A stretch of DNA of 17,355 nt. Source: UBA8752 sp965659115 (lineage in GTDB: Bacteria; Bacteroidota; Bacteroidia; Flavobacteriales_D; Sanyastnellaceae). Where the stretch lies: the NCBI GenBank assembly GCA_965659115.1, contig CBFHUP010000054.1, positions 1 to 17,355 on the forward strand, in the 5' to 3' direction. Numbering within the stretch: the first letter of the stretch is position 1; every line of letters begins with the position of its first letter. Positions 1 to 8,200 of the stretch are shown piece after piece. The translations under genes were made by a program, and so were the position numbers. The notes beneath the pieces are model-generated. The model worked only from the letters and a program-made list of their open reading frames with translations. It did no database searches and was not told the origin of the DNA.

Positions 1-1
1 C

Positions 2-379
2 GCCTTGCGCGACATCAAGTCCAAGATCATGCTCGCCGTGACGGAAACTGCAGGCAGTGACACGCTCGACGACACTGCCGTGACCAAAATCTTGTCCAAG
101 CAGCTCAAGCAGCGCGAAGACACCATGGTCATATACAAGGACCAAGGAAGAGAAGACCTGGTCGCCGAAGAAGAGGCGCAAGCTGAAGTCATCAGGGTCT
201 ACCTGCCACAGCCTTTGACACCCGAAGAGTTGACGCAGGCAGTGGACGCTTTGATTGCTGAGATGGGCGCCACCTCCATGGCAGACATGGGACGGGTCAT
301 GGGAGCCGCTTCAGCAAAATTCGCTGGACGGGCTGACGGAAAGACCATCAGCACCTTGGTCCGCACCAAGCTCGGATAA
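2..379 (+). CDS. GatB/YqeY domain protein, 3' part
   Basis: This frame is open from the window edge to a TAA at 377-379, so the N-terminus (probably about 25 residues) lies upstream. The visible part begins ALRDIKSKIM, which fits the first helix of YqeY proteins. The family hallmarks follow: KQLKQREDTMVIYKDQGRED, then the helix with YLPQPLTPEEL, then a MADMGRVMGAASAKFAGRADG segment and a short tail ending in KLG. YqeY proteins are about 150 residues and resemble the C-terminal tRNA-binding domain of the amidotransferase subunit GatB; their own role is poorly defined. They are cytosolic. No obvious terminator follows. I see the family motifs directly; a tRNA-related role is only inferred from the GatB relationship. 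Confidence 0.88.
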   Translation, partial: ALRDIKSKIMLAVTETAGSDTLDDTAVTKILSKQLKQREDTMVIYKDQGREDLVAEEEAQAEVIRVYLPQPLTPEELTQAVDALIAEMGATSMADMGRVMGAASAKFAGRADGKTISTLVRTKLG

Positions 380-540
380 CATCCGCGCTGCCATTGCGTT
401 TGACCCTGACGGACCTGGCCCACCATGGTCCACCATTGTTTTTCACACCACCTTAAGGGCGCCCGCGCCAAAAAATAGCCGTTCGTACCCAAGCGGATTG
501 AACGAGATGAACACTCCTGTGTTATGTCTTGGCATGGCCT

Positions 541-1170
541 GTGCGCCACAAACCCAAAAAACAAGTGAACATCATCCTCCTCTCAGCAGCCCTGCTGCTC
601 AACCCACTTCTCGGAACTCCTGTAGGTGAAGGCGAAGCACAACGCAGCCCCATTGAGCCCACCCTGTGCAGCATCACATGGGAAGGGAAAAAAGTGACCG
701 GAAGCCACAACGGTGACATTCAAGTTCAATCTGGTTTCATTGACACCGAAAACGGCCTCATCACCGGTGCCACCGTGATCATCAACATGGCCACGATCAA
801 CACTACGAATTTAGAAGGTGGCAGCAAAGAAAGCCTCGATGGTCACCTGATGAGCGATGACTTCTTCGGAGTAGAACAATTCCCAACGGCTCAGTTCGAT
901 TTGAAAGGACTCAACCCCATTCGGTCAGAAAACGGCATGAATTTCGCCGCTACAGGCACGGTTACCATTAAAGGCCGGACAGCTGAGGTGTCCTTCCCCG
1001 TCAAAGTGGAAACCGAAGGCTCCACATCCTCTATTTCAGGCGAAATGGTCCTCGACCGTTCTGATTTCGATGTCCGGTTCAGAAGCAAGTCATTCTTTGA
1101 TCCCGCCGAGCTCGGCGACAAACTGATCTATGACGACTTCACCATTGGATTCAGTTTGAGCACAAAATAA
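541..1170 (+). CDS. secreted YceI family protein
   Basis: This 209-residue protein has a basic n-region (RHKPKK), a hydrophobic core (IILLSAALLLNPLLG) and a probable signal cleavage near GEAQ. One YceI-like domain follows. Diagnostic pieces are ITWEGKKVTGSHNG, the stretch with NMATINTTNLEGG, then LDGHLMSDDFFGVEQFPTAQF, FAATGTVTIKGRT and a C-terminal DDFTIGFSL strand. YceI proteins are periplasmic, lipocalin-like barrels that bind isoprenoid-type lipids. The start is uncertain. The frame has a stop at 508-510 and no ATG before the conserved domain, so GTG 541, GTG 565 or TTG 529 must be used; I chose 541 because it gives the best signal peptide. The gene stands alone on the plus strand, is convergent with the operon to its right, and ends just before a strong hairpin terminator. 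Confidence 0.87.
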   Translation: MRHKPKKQVNIILLSAALLLNPLLGTPVGEGEAQRSPIEPTLCSITWEGKKVTGSHNGDIQVQSGFIDTENGLITGATVIINMATINTTNLEGGSKESLDGHLMSDDFFGVEQFPTAQFDLKGLNPIRSENGMNFAATGTVTIKGRTAEVSFPVKVETEGSTSSISGEMVLDRSDFDVRFRSKSFFDPAELGDKLIYDDFTIGFSLSTK

Positions 1171-1190
1171 CCGCCGCACATTGCAGCACG

Positions 1191-1223
1191 GCCCTCGGCA
1201 CCTTTCGTGTCGGGGGCTTTTTT
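1191..1223 (+). terminator. intrinsic terminator of the YceI gene
   Basis: Left arm GCCCTCGGCAC (1191-1201) pairs with right arm GTGTCGGGGGC (1207-1217) across a five-base loop, giving 11 pairs including two G-T wobbles. Six T follow (1218-1223). It begins 20 bases after the YceI stop codon. The opposite strand lacks a matching T tract, so it should act mainly on plus-strand transcripts. Confidence 0.85.
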
Positions 1224-1258
1224 GTACCACTCAAGCGCACCAAAGTGCCTTCATGCTG

Positions 1259-2026
1259 TCAATGAAGGATCAGACGCACGTCCAAAGCCCACCAACTTCC
1301 ATCCAGCGTTCGGTCTACCTCCCGCAACGCGGCATCAGGTTGACCTACATTCCAACGGGCTGTTAATTCACCTTGAAAAAGCGGCTGAATCAAAGGACGC
1401 AACGCTCCTCCAATGTGCAGGTCGGCATCCTCACCTTCCCGGACAATGCCCAACTCCAGTCCCATGCCCCAGCGGTTCCAATTGTAGCGCAACGAATTGT
1501 GTTCCAAAGCAAAAACATTGCCCGATGATTCATTGCTCTGAGAGGAGAATGCATTGGTCGGCAGGATTTCCATCACCAATCCTCCACCGGCACCCAAACG
1601 CCATCCTGGTGCCAAAGTGACTTCCGTCCGATACAAAATTGGCATGGAATAAGACGCTACAATCCAATCCATGGTGACCGTTGACAGAGGCGCCGAATTC
1701 ACTGCAGGCATCCAATCTGCCTCTACGGTCCAGATCCGACGGGTTTGCTCGAAACCAAAAGCCAGTTGTCCAACATCTCCGAGACGCCGGCGCACAGACA
1801 CTCCATAACTCCGGGTCCCCTGTTGTCCCCAGCGCGCCATCAGAGGGCTTTGAATGACCCGCAAAGGTTGACCACGCCAACCTGTGCCATCTCCCAATGA
1901 AGGACGGCCCAACGGCAGTGAGGTCAACAACCTCACGTCCAATGTCCAGTCCTCTTGTTGTCCTTGAACACCCACCACGGCGCCCATCGATGCCAGCAGG
2001 ATGATCCAGCGCAATGCTCCCCTCAT
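1259..2026 (-). CDS. predicted outer-membrane or secreted protein, unknown function
   Basis: This 255-residue protein starts MRGALRWIILLASMGAVVG and has a signal peptide probably cleaved near VQGQ/Q at about residue 23. The rest is rich in Trp, Tyr, Gly and Arg, with alternating polar and hydrophobic stretches (LDVRLLTSLPLG, YGVSVRRRLGDVGQLAFGF, GWRLGAGGGLVMEI, WALDVRLILH). This resembles transmembrane beta-strands, and the C-terminus is a plausible final strand. I recognise no named family. The start is fixed by an ATGA overlap: its ATG (2026-2024) shares bases with the TGA of the gene before it, implying translational coupling. An in-frame ATG 12 bases upstream is less likely. It is the last gene of a five-gene operon and converges with the YceI gene. 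Barrel structure is an inference from sequence pattern. Confidence 0.72.
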   Translation of the reverse strand: MRGALRWIILLASMGAVVGVQGQQEDWTLDVRLLTSLPLGRPSLGDGTGWRGQPLRVIQSPLMARWGQQGTRSYGVSVRRRLGDVGQLAFGFEQTRRIWTVEADWMPAVNSAPLSTVTMDWIVASYSMPILYRTEVTLAPGWRLGAGGGLVMEILPTNAFSSQSNESSGNVFALEHNSLRYNWNRWGMGLELGIVREGEDADLHIGGALRPLIQPLFQGELTARWNVGQPDAALREVDRTLDGSWWALDVRLILH

Positions 2027-2358
2027 GACTGCATCCATCCCATCAAAGCCAAGCCCAGCATCCCCGCTGTAAGCAGCAGCATGGCCCACCTCAATCCATG
2101 GTGTGGAATGAACGGTGCACGGTGCCGGCCATGCAACAAATGGTTCACCCTCAGCGCCGCATTAAATGCAGACCGGTGTACACCGAACTGCAGCAAGATG
2201 CCGGTTCCACTTTCAGTCTGCTCCACCGGTGCTTTTTCGAAAGCAATGCCCGCTTGGACCAAATCCCGCTCGAACTCTTCGGCCATAACAGCATCCCGAA
2301 ACTCAAAAACATGGTACCGGTTATCTCCTGGATGGGTATACCAATTCGTCAACCGCAT
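2023..2358 (-). CDS. small protein with C-terminal membrane anchor, unknown function
   Basis: This 111-residue protein starts MRLTNWYTHPGDNRYHVFEF. Residues about 1-80 form a soluble alpha/beta segment: a strand (YHVFEF), an Asp/Glu-rich helix (AVMAEEFERDLVQAGIAF), and a strand pair (GILLQFGV). A single hydrophobic helix follows at about 91-109 (WAMLLLTAGMLGLALMGW), nearly at the C-terminus. This suggests a tail-anchored inner-membrane protein with a cytosolic domain. I do not recognise the family; the helix resembles small regulatory domains only in outline. The ATG at 2358 lies one base after the TAG of the nitroreductase gene, and the stop overlaps the next start as ATGA, so it is locked into the operon. 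The reading frame also runs open upstream to 2475, but that extension lies inside the nitroreductase gene. Confidence 0.72.
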   Translation of the reverse strand: MRLTNWYTHPGDNRYHVFEFRDAVMAEEFERDLVQAGIAFEKAPVEQTESGTGILLQFGVHRSAFNAALRVNHLLHGRHRAPFIPHHGLRWAMLLLTAGMLGLALMGWMQS

Positions 2359-2359
2359 G

Positions 2360-2947
2360 CTACTCGGTTTTCCATCGCGTGACATACTCCAACGGCTTGC
2401 GGTGTCCTTTAGAAGGCCACTCCCCATCGGGATAGCCCATGTAAAACAACCCCATGCCCTGGACACCTTCTTCATGCCCCAAAGCAGTCGTGGCCAGGGG
2501 ATGACCTAAGAAACCAGGGGTGGACCAAAACCCACCTATGCCGTGGGCAGTGCACATGAGGTACATGTTCTGCACAGCAGCAGCTAATGCCGCTTGATCC
2601 TCCCAAAGTGGAAACCGTCCCTCTGCATCGTGGGCAAGTCCAAGTGCTACAATGGCGTTGCAACGCTCTCCCCGCGCCCGAATTTTCTCGGCTTTCGATT
2701 CCAAAGCCGCATCACCAGCATGTGCGCGATACGCGGCCGATAGGTTGTCCATCAACCGCGCTGCAGCACCATCCATGAAAACATGAAATCGCCAAGGTTG
2801 GGTCAGGCCATGATTTGGAGCCCAAGTCCCATGCTGGAGCACCTCTTCTATGGTTTCCCGGTGAACCTTTCGGCCCGAAAACCGTTCGGGCGAAATGCTC
2901 CTTCGGTCGAGGATCAGGTTGCTGCTGTCGCTGATGCTGTGTCGCAT
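2360..2947 (-). CDS. nitroreductase family flavoprotein, YdjA-like
   Basis: This 195-residue protein is close to the usual 180-190 for single-domain YdjA-type nitroreductases. These cytosolic FMN enzymes use NAD(P)H to reduce nitro compounds, quinones or other acceptors. Visible family features are the FMN-binding DRRSI motif at residues 14-18, APNHGLTQPWRF at 43-54 (compare AP-x-H...QPW in YdjA), and a dimer and flavin-contacting helix with QAALAAAVQNMYLMCTAHGI (118-137) followed by GGFWST. The C-terminal part contains MGYPDGEWPSKGHRKPLE with a final Arg. ATG 2947 lies five bases after the stop of the M28 peptidase gene, so the two are co-transcribed. The physiological substrate cannot be read from the sequence, and nothing in the neighbouring genes identifies it. 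Confidence 0.88.
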   Translation of the reverse strand: MRHSISDSSNLILDRRSISPERFSGRKVHRETIEEVLQHGTWAPNHGLTQPWRFHVFMDGAAARLMDNLSAAYRAHAGDAALESKAEKIRARGERCNAIVALGLAHDAEGRFPLWEDQAALAAAVQNMYLMCTAHGIGGFWSTPGFLGHPLATTALGHEEGVQGMGLFYMGYPDGEWPSKGHRKPLEYVTRWKTE

Positions 2948-2952
2948 GATGT

Positions 2953-4407
2953 TCAGTCGAGGTCGTCGTAATTCAATTGGTCCAGCAAGTAGACCATGGA
3001 GGTCAAAGCGGCTGCGCCCAGCTTCAATTCGCGCTCATGCACATTCTCAAAGACATCGCGATCGCTGTGATGGTAGTCAAAGTAACGCTGTGAGTTCGGA
3101 CGGAGACCCACCAACAATGGACGCCTTCCAGCCGGCTCCTCCTTCTTGAGAGGGCTGATGTCCACACCTGCTCCACCCCGCCGCAAATCACCCACCCCGT
3201 ATTGAACCAACCCATTCTTCCATGCGCGCACTGCCGCAGTTCCAGCATCTGAAGCGTCAATGGAATATCCCCTCGGAGCATCACCTCCCGCGTCACTCTC
3301 TACAGCGGCAACATGCCACTCTCCCTTCTCACGGGCGCGAAGTGCATAGGTCTTGCCCCCATTGTTGCCATTTTCCTCATTGATGAACAGCACCACCCGC
3401 AGGGTGTGCCGGGGCTGGTAACCCAATGCATGGAGCGCACGCAACACTTCAATGCTTTGGACCACGCCCGCACCATCATCATGGGCCCCCTCACCAATGT
3501 CCCAACTGTCCAAATGCCCGCCAACCACGATGAACCGGTCGGGATATTCCGACCCTGTCCATTCGGCAATCACATTTGCCTGGGATTTGTCTTCATGAAC
3601 GATACACCCCATGTTGAGTCCAACCCGAACCTCATGACCGTCCTGCACCAAACCGGCGATCCGACGCGCATCGACAGTACTCAATGCTGCTGCAGGAACT
3701 TGGGAAACTTCTGCATCATATCGCATGCCGCCTGTATGCGGAAACGTATCCATGGCATGGGTCAATGACCTGACCAAAGCCGCAATTCCGCCATGCTTGG
3801 CAGATTCTACAGCACCCTTAGAACGCTGTTCATAGGCCCCTCCATAGGCACTGCCCGCGTTGATCATCAAAGGATCCATAGGCCGGTTAAAAAAAGCAAT
3901 CTGCCCGGCCAACCCGTCCTCGCCAAGGCTGTCCAATTCTGCAAAATTTCGAAACACAGCCACATCACCCTCCAAGTCACCCTGCGTCCCAACACTGCCT
4001 CCCAAGGCAGCCACCCGCAACGGCTCCTTGCTTCCTCCATCTACCCGCAACCACGCACGTTCAGGACCTCCTCTTTCCCAATGCGGAACCACTACAGGTT
4101 GCATGCGGACCGCACCTGCGCCCACGTTCTGCAAGGTTTTACCACCCCATAAAATGGCTGCATCTGCTTCGGGGGACCCACTCAAACGTGGCCCAACCTC
4201 CTTACAGAGCACCCTCAAGTCCTCGTAACACCTGCCATTTCCCAAGACCTGCTGATGGATGCGTGCCACCATCACCGAGTCCTGCGATGGCCAAGTTTCC
4301 GACGCTTGACCATCCTGAGCCTTTACACCCCAAACGGCCCAAAACCAACCTCCCAAAAAGAGGACATACTTCAATGCTTCACGTTTCATTTCACTCACCA
4401 ATATCAT
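2953..4407 (-). CDS. secreted M28 family metallopeptidase, carboxypeptidase Q-like
   Basis: This 484-residue protein has a hydrophobic N-terminal signal (LKYVLFLGGWFWAVWGVKAQ, cleavage near residue 31). After an N-terminal lobe, about 145-255 looks like a PA-type insert, and the zinc peptidase core follows. Counting from ATG 4407, the dizinc ligands of M28 are all visible: His298 in GGHLDSWD, Asp310/311 in HDDGAG, Glu344-Glu345 in INEENG (general base plus ligand), Asp372 in ESDAGG and His446/447 in YHHSD. The order and length match plasma glutamate carboxypeptidase-like aminopeptidases, so it probably trims small peptides in the periplasm or outside. The start at 4407 is chosen because its ATG overlaps the TGA of the SDR gene (ATGA); ATG 4389 gives a more compact signal peptide and is the alternative. 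Confidence 0.92.
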   Translation of the reverse strand: MILVSEMKREALKYVLFLGGWFWAVWGVKAQDGQASETWPSQDSVMVARIHQQVLGNGRCYEDLRVLCKEVGPRLSGSPEADAAILWGGKTLQNVGAGAVRMQPVVVPHWERGGPERAWLRVDGGSKEPLRVAALGGSVGTQGDLEGDVAVFRNFAELDSLGEDGLAGQIAFFNRPMDPLMINAGSAYGGAYEQRSKGAVESAKHGGIAALVRSLTHAMDTFPHTGGMRYDAEVSQVPAAALSTVDARRIAGLVQDGHEVRVGLNMGCIVHEDKSQANVIAEWTGSEYPDRFIVVGGHLDSWDIGEGAHDDGAGVVQSIEVLRALHALGYQPRHTLRVVLFINEENGNNGGKTYALRAREKGEWHVAAVESDAGGDAPRGYSIDASDAGTAAVRAWKNGLVQYGVGDLRRGGAGVDISPLKKEEPAGRRPLLVGLRPNSQRYFDYHHSDRDVFENVHERELKLGAAALTSMVYLLDQLNYDDLD

Positions 4408-5183
4408 GACATCCAACTTCCATTGTTGATGTCCAATCCTTGACCTGTAATGCCCCTTTGCTCATCAGACATCAACCAAGCCACAAAATTGGCCACCTCC
4501 TCTGGCTCACTCATTCGTCCTGTTGGCAGCATCGCACACTGTTGGGCATGGCACTCATCATATGTCATTTCTTGCGCCATGGCCATTCTCTGAATAGAAT
4601 CCCGAGCCATATCGGTTTCAACCCATCCAGGACAAATGGCGTTGACCAAAATCCCATCTCCACCCCATTCCACGGACAAACTACGGACCAGCCCCAAGAC
4701 TGCCGTTTTTGACGTCACGTAAGCGGACTGACCCGGAACACCAAAACGCGCCAATACACTCGATGTTACCACTGCATGCGTTGTGGCCTGACCTGCTGCC
4801 TTCAAATAAGGGTACGCCGATTGCAACGTCACATAGACCCCTGTTACGTTCGCCATCATGATTTCACTCCAGCGGTCTTGCTCCTCATCCAAGGAATAGC
4901 CGTTGCCCCCTCCTATCCCCGCATTGGCAAAGACACCTATCAATTCACGGGATTCATCACTGGCCATGGCCCGTGCAAGGCCATCATGGAAAGCCACCCT
5001 ATCCGAAACATCTAAATCCAGACAAACATGGCGCCCTCCACCTTCGAGTTGATTGTAGGTCTCCTCCAAGGCAGCTCGGCGCCTACCGACCAACACGACA
5101 TCAAAACCATCCAATGCCAAACGCTGTGCCGCTGCCCTTCCGATACCAGAACCTGCTCCCGTAACCAATACTGCCTTCCTCAT
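4404..5183 (-). CDS. short-chain dehydrogenase/reductase (SDR)
   Basis: This 259-residue classical SDR starts MRKAVLVTGAGSGIG. It has the Rossmann cofactor loop TGAGSGIG (residues 8-15), DLDVS near 56-60, NAG at 87-89, a structural Asn at 112 (ANVTG), catalytic Ser142, Tyr155 and Lys159 (Y-x3-K, Ser-Tyr spacing 13), PGWVETDM at 185-192, and the C-terminal GQGLDINNG. GRRR at 33-36, after the second strand, would favour NADP(H), though this is a weak indicator. The substrate is unknown; family members oxidise or reduce hydroxy and keto groups of lipids, sugars or steroids. It is the first gene of the five-gene operon, and its stop overlaps the peptidase ATG. No ATG lies upstream in frame: the frame continues to a TTG at 5258, but that extension would cross the terminator hairpin. 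Confidence 0.92.
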   Translation of the reverse strand: MRKAVLVTGAGSGIGRAAAQRLALDGFDVVLVGRRRAALEETYNQLEGGGRHVCLDLDVSDRVAFHDGLARAMASDESRELIGVFANAGIGGGNGYSLDEEQDRWSEIMMANVTGVYVTLQSAYPYLKAAGQATTHAVVTSSVLARFGVPGQSAYVTSKTAVLGLVRSLSVEWGGDGILVNAICPGWVETDMARDSIQRMAMAQEMTYDECHAQQCAMLPTGRMSEPEEVANFVAWLMSDEQRGITGQGLDINNGSWMS

Positions 5184-5202
5184 AATGCGAAGATGGGGAC
5201 TG

Positions 5203-5239
5203 GTTAAATGAGAAAGGCCCGACTTGCGTCGGGCCTTTC
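5203..5239 (-). terminator. intrinsic terminator of the larger giant protein gene
   Basis: A perfect 12-base inverted repeat, GAAAGGCCCGAC (5212-5223) with GTCGGGCCTTTC (5228-5239), is separated by four bases that read GCAA on the minus strand, a stable GNRA-type tetraloop. It lies 41 bases past the giant-protein stop codon. The T run after it is short (the TTTC of the arm, then TCATTT). It ends only about 28 bases before the SDR start codon. Confidence 0.78.
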
Positions 5240-5279
5240 CAATGTTTACGAAGAGCAACGCCCTTCATCTAATGAATGA

Positions 5280-8200
5280 TCAGCACTCAGTACCGAAGGC
5301 ACCCAAGAAGATCAACAGGTCAGATGTAGTGGTCGTTCCATCGCCATTCAAGTCCGTTGGACAAGGGTTGGCGATTTCGAATGTGCAACCACCGTCATCA
5401 TTCGTAGCAGTCTCATCGTAGTTCGATGCGTCTGGGTAAGTACATCCCATCACATAGTTCTCAAAGTCGCAGAGGTCGTTGTTCACGACATCTACACTGT
5501 CTGGACTCACATAGTTCGGTGCGAATGGCAAGCCACAACCCTCTGTGCAAGCAACACCCAGACCCACTTGGAAGGTACCAGGACCTCCGCTCGTGTTGTT
5601 GAATGCATCACCCGTGATGCTCCAGCTTACTTCACTTGGGAAAGTACCGTCAGTTACAATCAGCGTGTAGCATCCAGCAGCGTCAAGACAAACCGCATCC
5701 GTGTCGAAGTCACCTCCGTTCTCATTGCTCAGCAAACCACCTTCAGCGAGAAGGTTGCCAGCAGCGTCATAGAAGCTATAAGTAGCACCGTTCCATCCGT
5801 CACCGAAACTGTCAAACATGTTGAACTCGATAAACGCACCGAAGCAACATGAACCGTCGTCAACAGATGCGAACGGATTGTAGTTCACAGCATCAGAGTT
5901 GGTACAACCCAAGCAACTGAAGTCACAGAGCGTGTTGTCTGCAAAGTCGACAGGACCGTTGTAGTTACAGGCAGTCTCATCATTACAACCTGTGGTTGGA
6001 GCTGGAGCGCAAGTAATCGCCAATGAGATGAAGTATGGGCTACCGCTAACACAGCTCACTGAACCGTCTGAAGTAAAGCTCACAGTCAAAGAATCAGTGC
6101 CAATGACCAGGCTTTCGTCTGGGTCGATGTCACTGTTGTAGAGGTTTGCACCAGTTGCAGCATCATCAATGGTCAATTCATCCCAGTTCTGCTCAATGGC
6201 AGTTCCTGCGAGATCCACTACGATGGTTCCACCGTTCGGATTGACCAAAGTGAAGCTCCAGCTTTCATTGCTGTCATAGCAGTATGTCCATGTCTCAGTA
6301 TCGCAATCAAGACAGCTTGTGAAGTCACATGGGTCGTTTACGTCGTCGACGTTAGCGTCCGCGTTGTAGTTGCAAGCAAGAGCGTCCATACAGCCATATA
6401 CAACAGGCTCACATGTGATGCTCAAATCAAACATGCCACCAAGAGATCCTGATCCAGCAGCTACGAGCAGTGCATATGTTTCAGCATTCTCATCACTGAT
6501 GAATTGGAAGGTTTCACCGTTATCACATGTCTCAGACAAGACTTCAGTGTTGCCTCCTTCATTCCAGCAAAGCAAGCTGCTACAGGTTCCTGTACCACCG
6601 AAGATGGTGAACGACTGTTCCACTGTTGCACCTGCAGGGAAGTTGAATGGGCTCGCCTCCAAAGTGAAGTCGAAACTGCTTTCGTATCCATCTACATCAC
6701 CAGCAGTGACCAAAGGAGTACCAGCAGCAGTTGTGATGTTCACGTCATCGGATCCTGTTGTAGAGATACCGTCTCCAAATGAGTCCGCAACATTCAATGA
6801 GTAGCTGCCTGCAGGCAAGCAGAGTGACTCGGTGACCGTTGCAAAGGCGATGTTCGGAGCGCCACTGGCTACAACAGAGCCGCTGGCGTTGGTGATCGTC
6901 CATGACGTCTCACTGACCCATTGGTCCGTATTCAAGCTCACATCAAAGCAAACCTGAGGGTCTGTGGTGCAATCTCCTGAACAGAGCAAGTCCTGAGTTG
7001 AACCGTCAGAGGAGATGACCTGGGCAGCAATGCCGTCCAGCTCACTTCCCTCATTGGTAAAGTACACAGTGTAATCACCGCCAGAAAGGGTGTAGTAGAA
7101 GTCATTGAACAACGTTGGGAACAACTCACCTGCAGGAACTGAGGCAACCGTATCACCGTTATAGACAATCACTGCGCTGATGTTTGAGAAATTGTCAGAG
7201 TTCAAGCTGTTCACTTCCAACACAGCATCAGGGGTGTCCACCTCTTGGAAGACTTCGAAGACAGTGTTCACAGTTGAGCCACAAGTGCTCAGGGTGATCA
7301 ACTGCTCCATTCCACCGTTATTCAGTGTGTACCAGATACCAGATCCAGACCCGCCACATGCGTTGTCTCCACCTGCGCTAGTTGCACCACCTGTGTTGCC
7401 CATCACAACATCACCACATGCGACAGCAATGGCATTGCTGCAGCTGTCGTTGGCTTGAGTAACACCAACATACAGGCAGTTCGCGTTCACGGTTGCATCA
7501 GGGTTGTAGTTTGAAGCAATGGGGTCTGTACATCCTGAAATCTCAGCTGAGAGGCTCACATTGAACGAGCCGCAGTCGTCTGTCTGCGTAGTCCAGAGGA
7601 ACAGGTAGTACGTATTGCTATAGTTCGGAGAAGGAATAGAAATTTCTGCCGGACCCTCTACTGTTGACCCAAAGTACTGGTTCATTGAGGTCTGAACAGA
7701 ACCCTCAACAACTCCTGAAACCATATCCGCAAGATCGGTACAGTCGTCACCGTTGTAGGTAGCGTAACCGACAGCTCCAGTTCCTGTAGCATCCACAGTG
7801 ATGTTGTAGAGGTTGTAAGGAGCCTCCACAACTACTTCGTACCAAACACCATAAGCTGTAGCAAACGTGCTCAAGCTAGGCATTCCGAAGTCCTCGTCAG
7901 GTCCTGAACAGCAGAGGCTGCCATCATATGAGCCGCCGTCCACCAGTGGAAGGGCCAAAGAGCAGACGTCATCGTTGTTCGGGAATCCATCAGGACAAGC
8001 AGCACAAGCAGCCTCGAGAACAATTCCTGTCTGGGTGGTCGTACCACTGAAAGTACTGACACGAACGAGGTAGTTGTTACCCTGCTCAGCATTGATGCTC
8101 ACGATAGAGTTAAACGTTCCAGTGGTTCCTGATCCACAACCAGCAACGCCTGAGTCATCGTTTGTTGCGATTGCAGTGAGGGCTCCATCTGTTCCCACAG

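Noticed and set aside
411..436. GGACC...GGTCC inverted repeat after the YqeY-type gene
   Set aside because: A five-base stem with a long loop; the T run begins several bases later. Not a convincing terminator.
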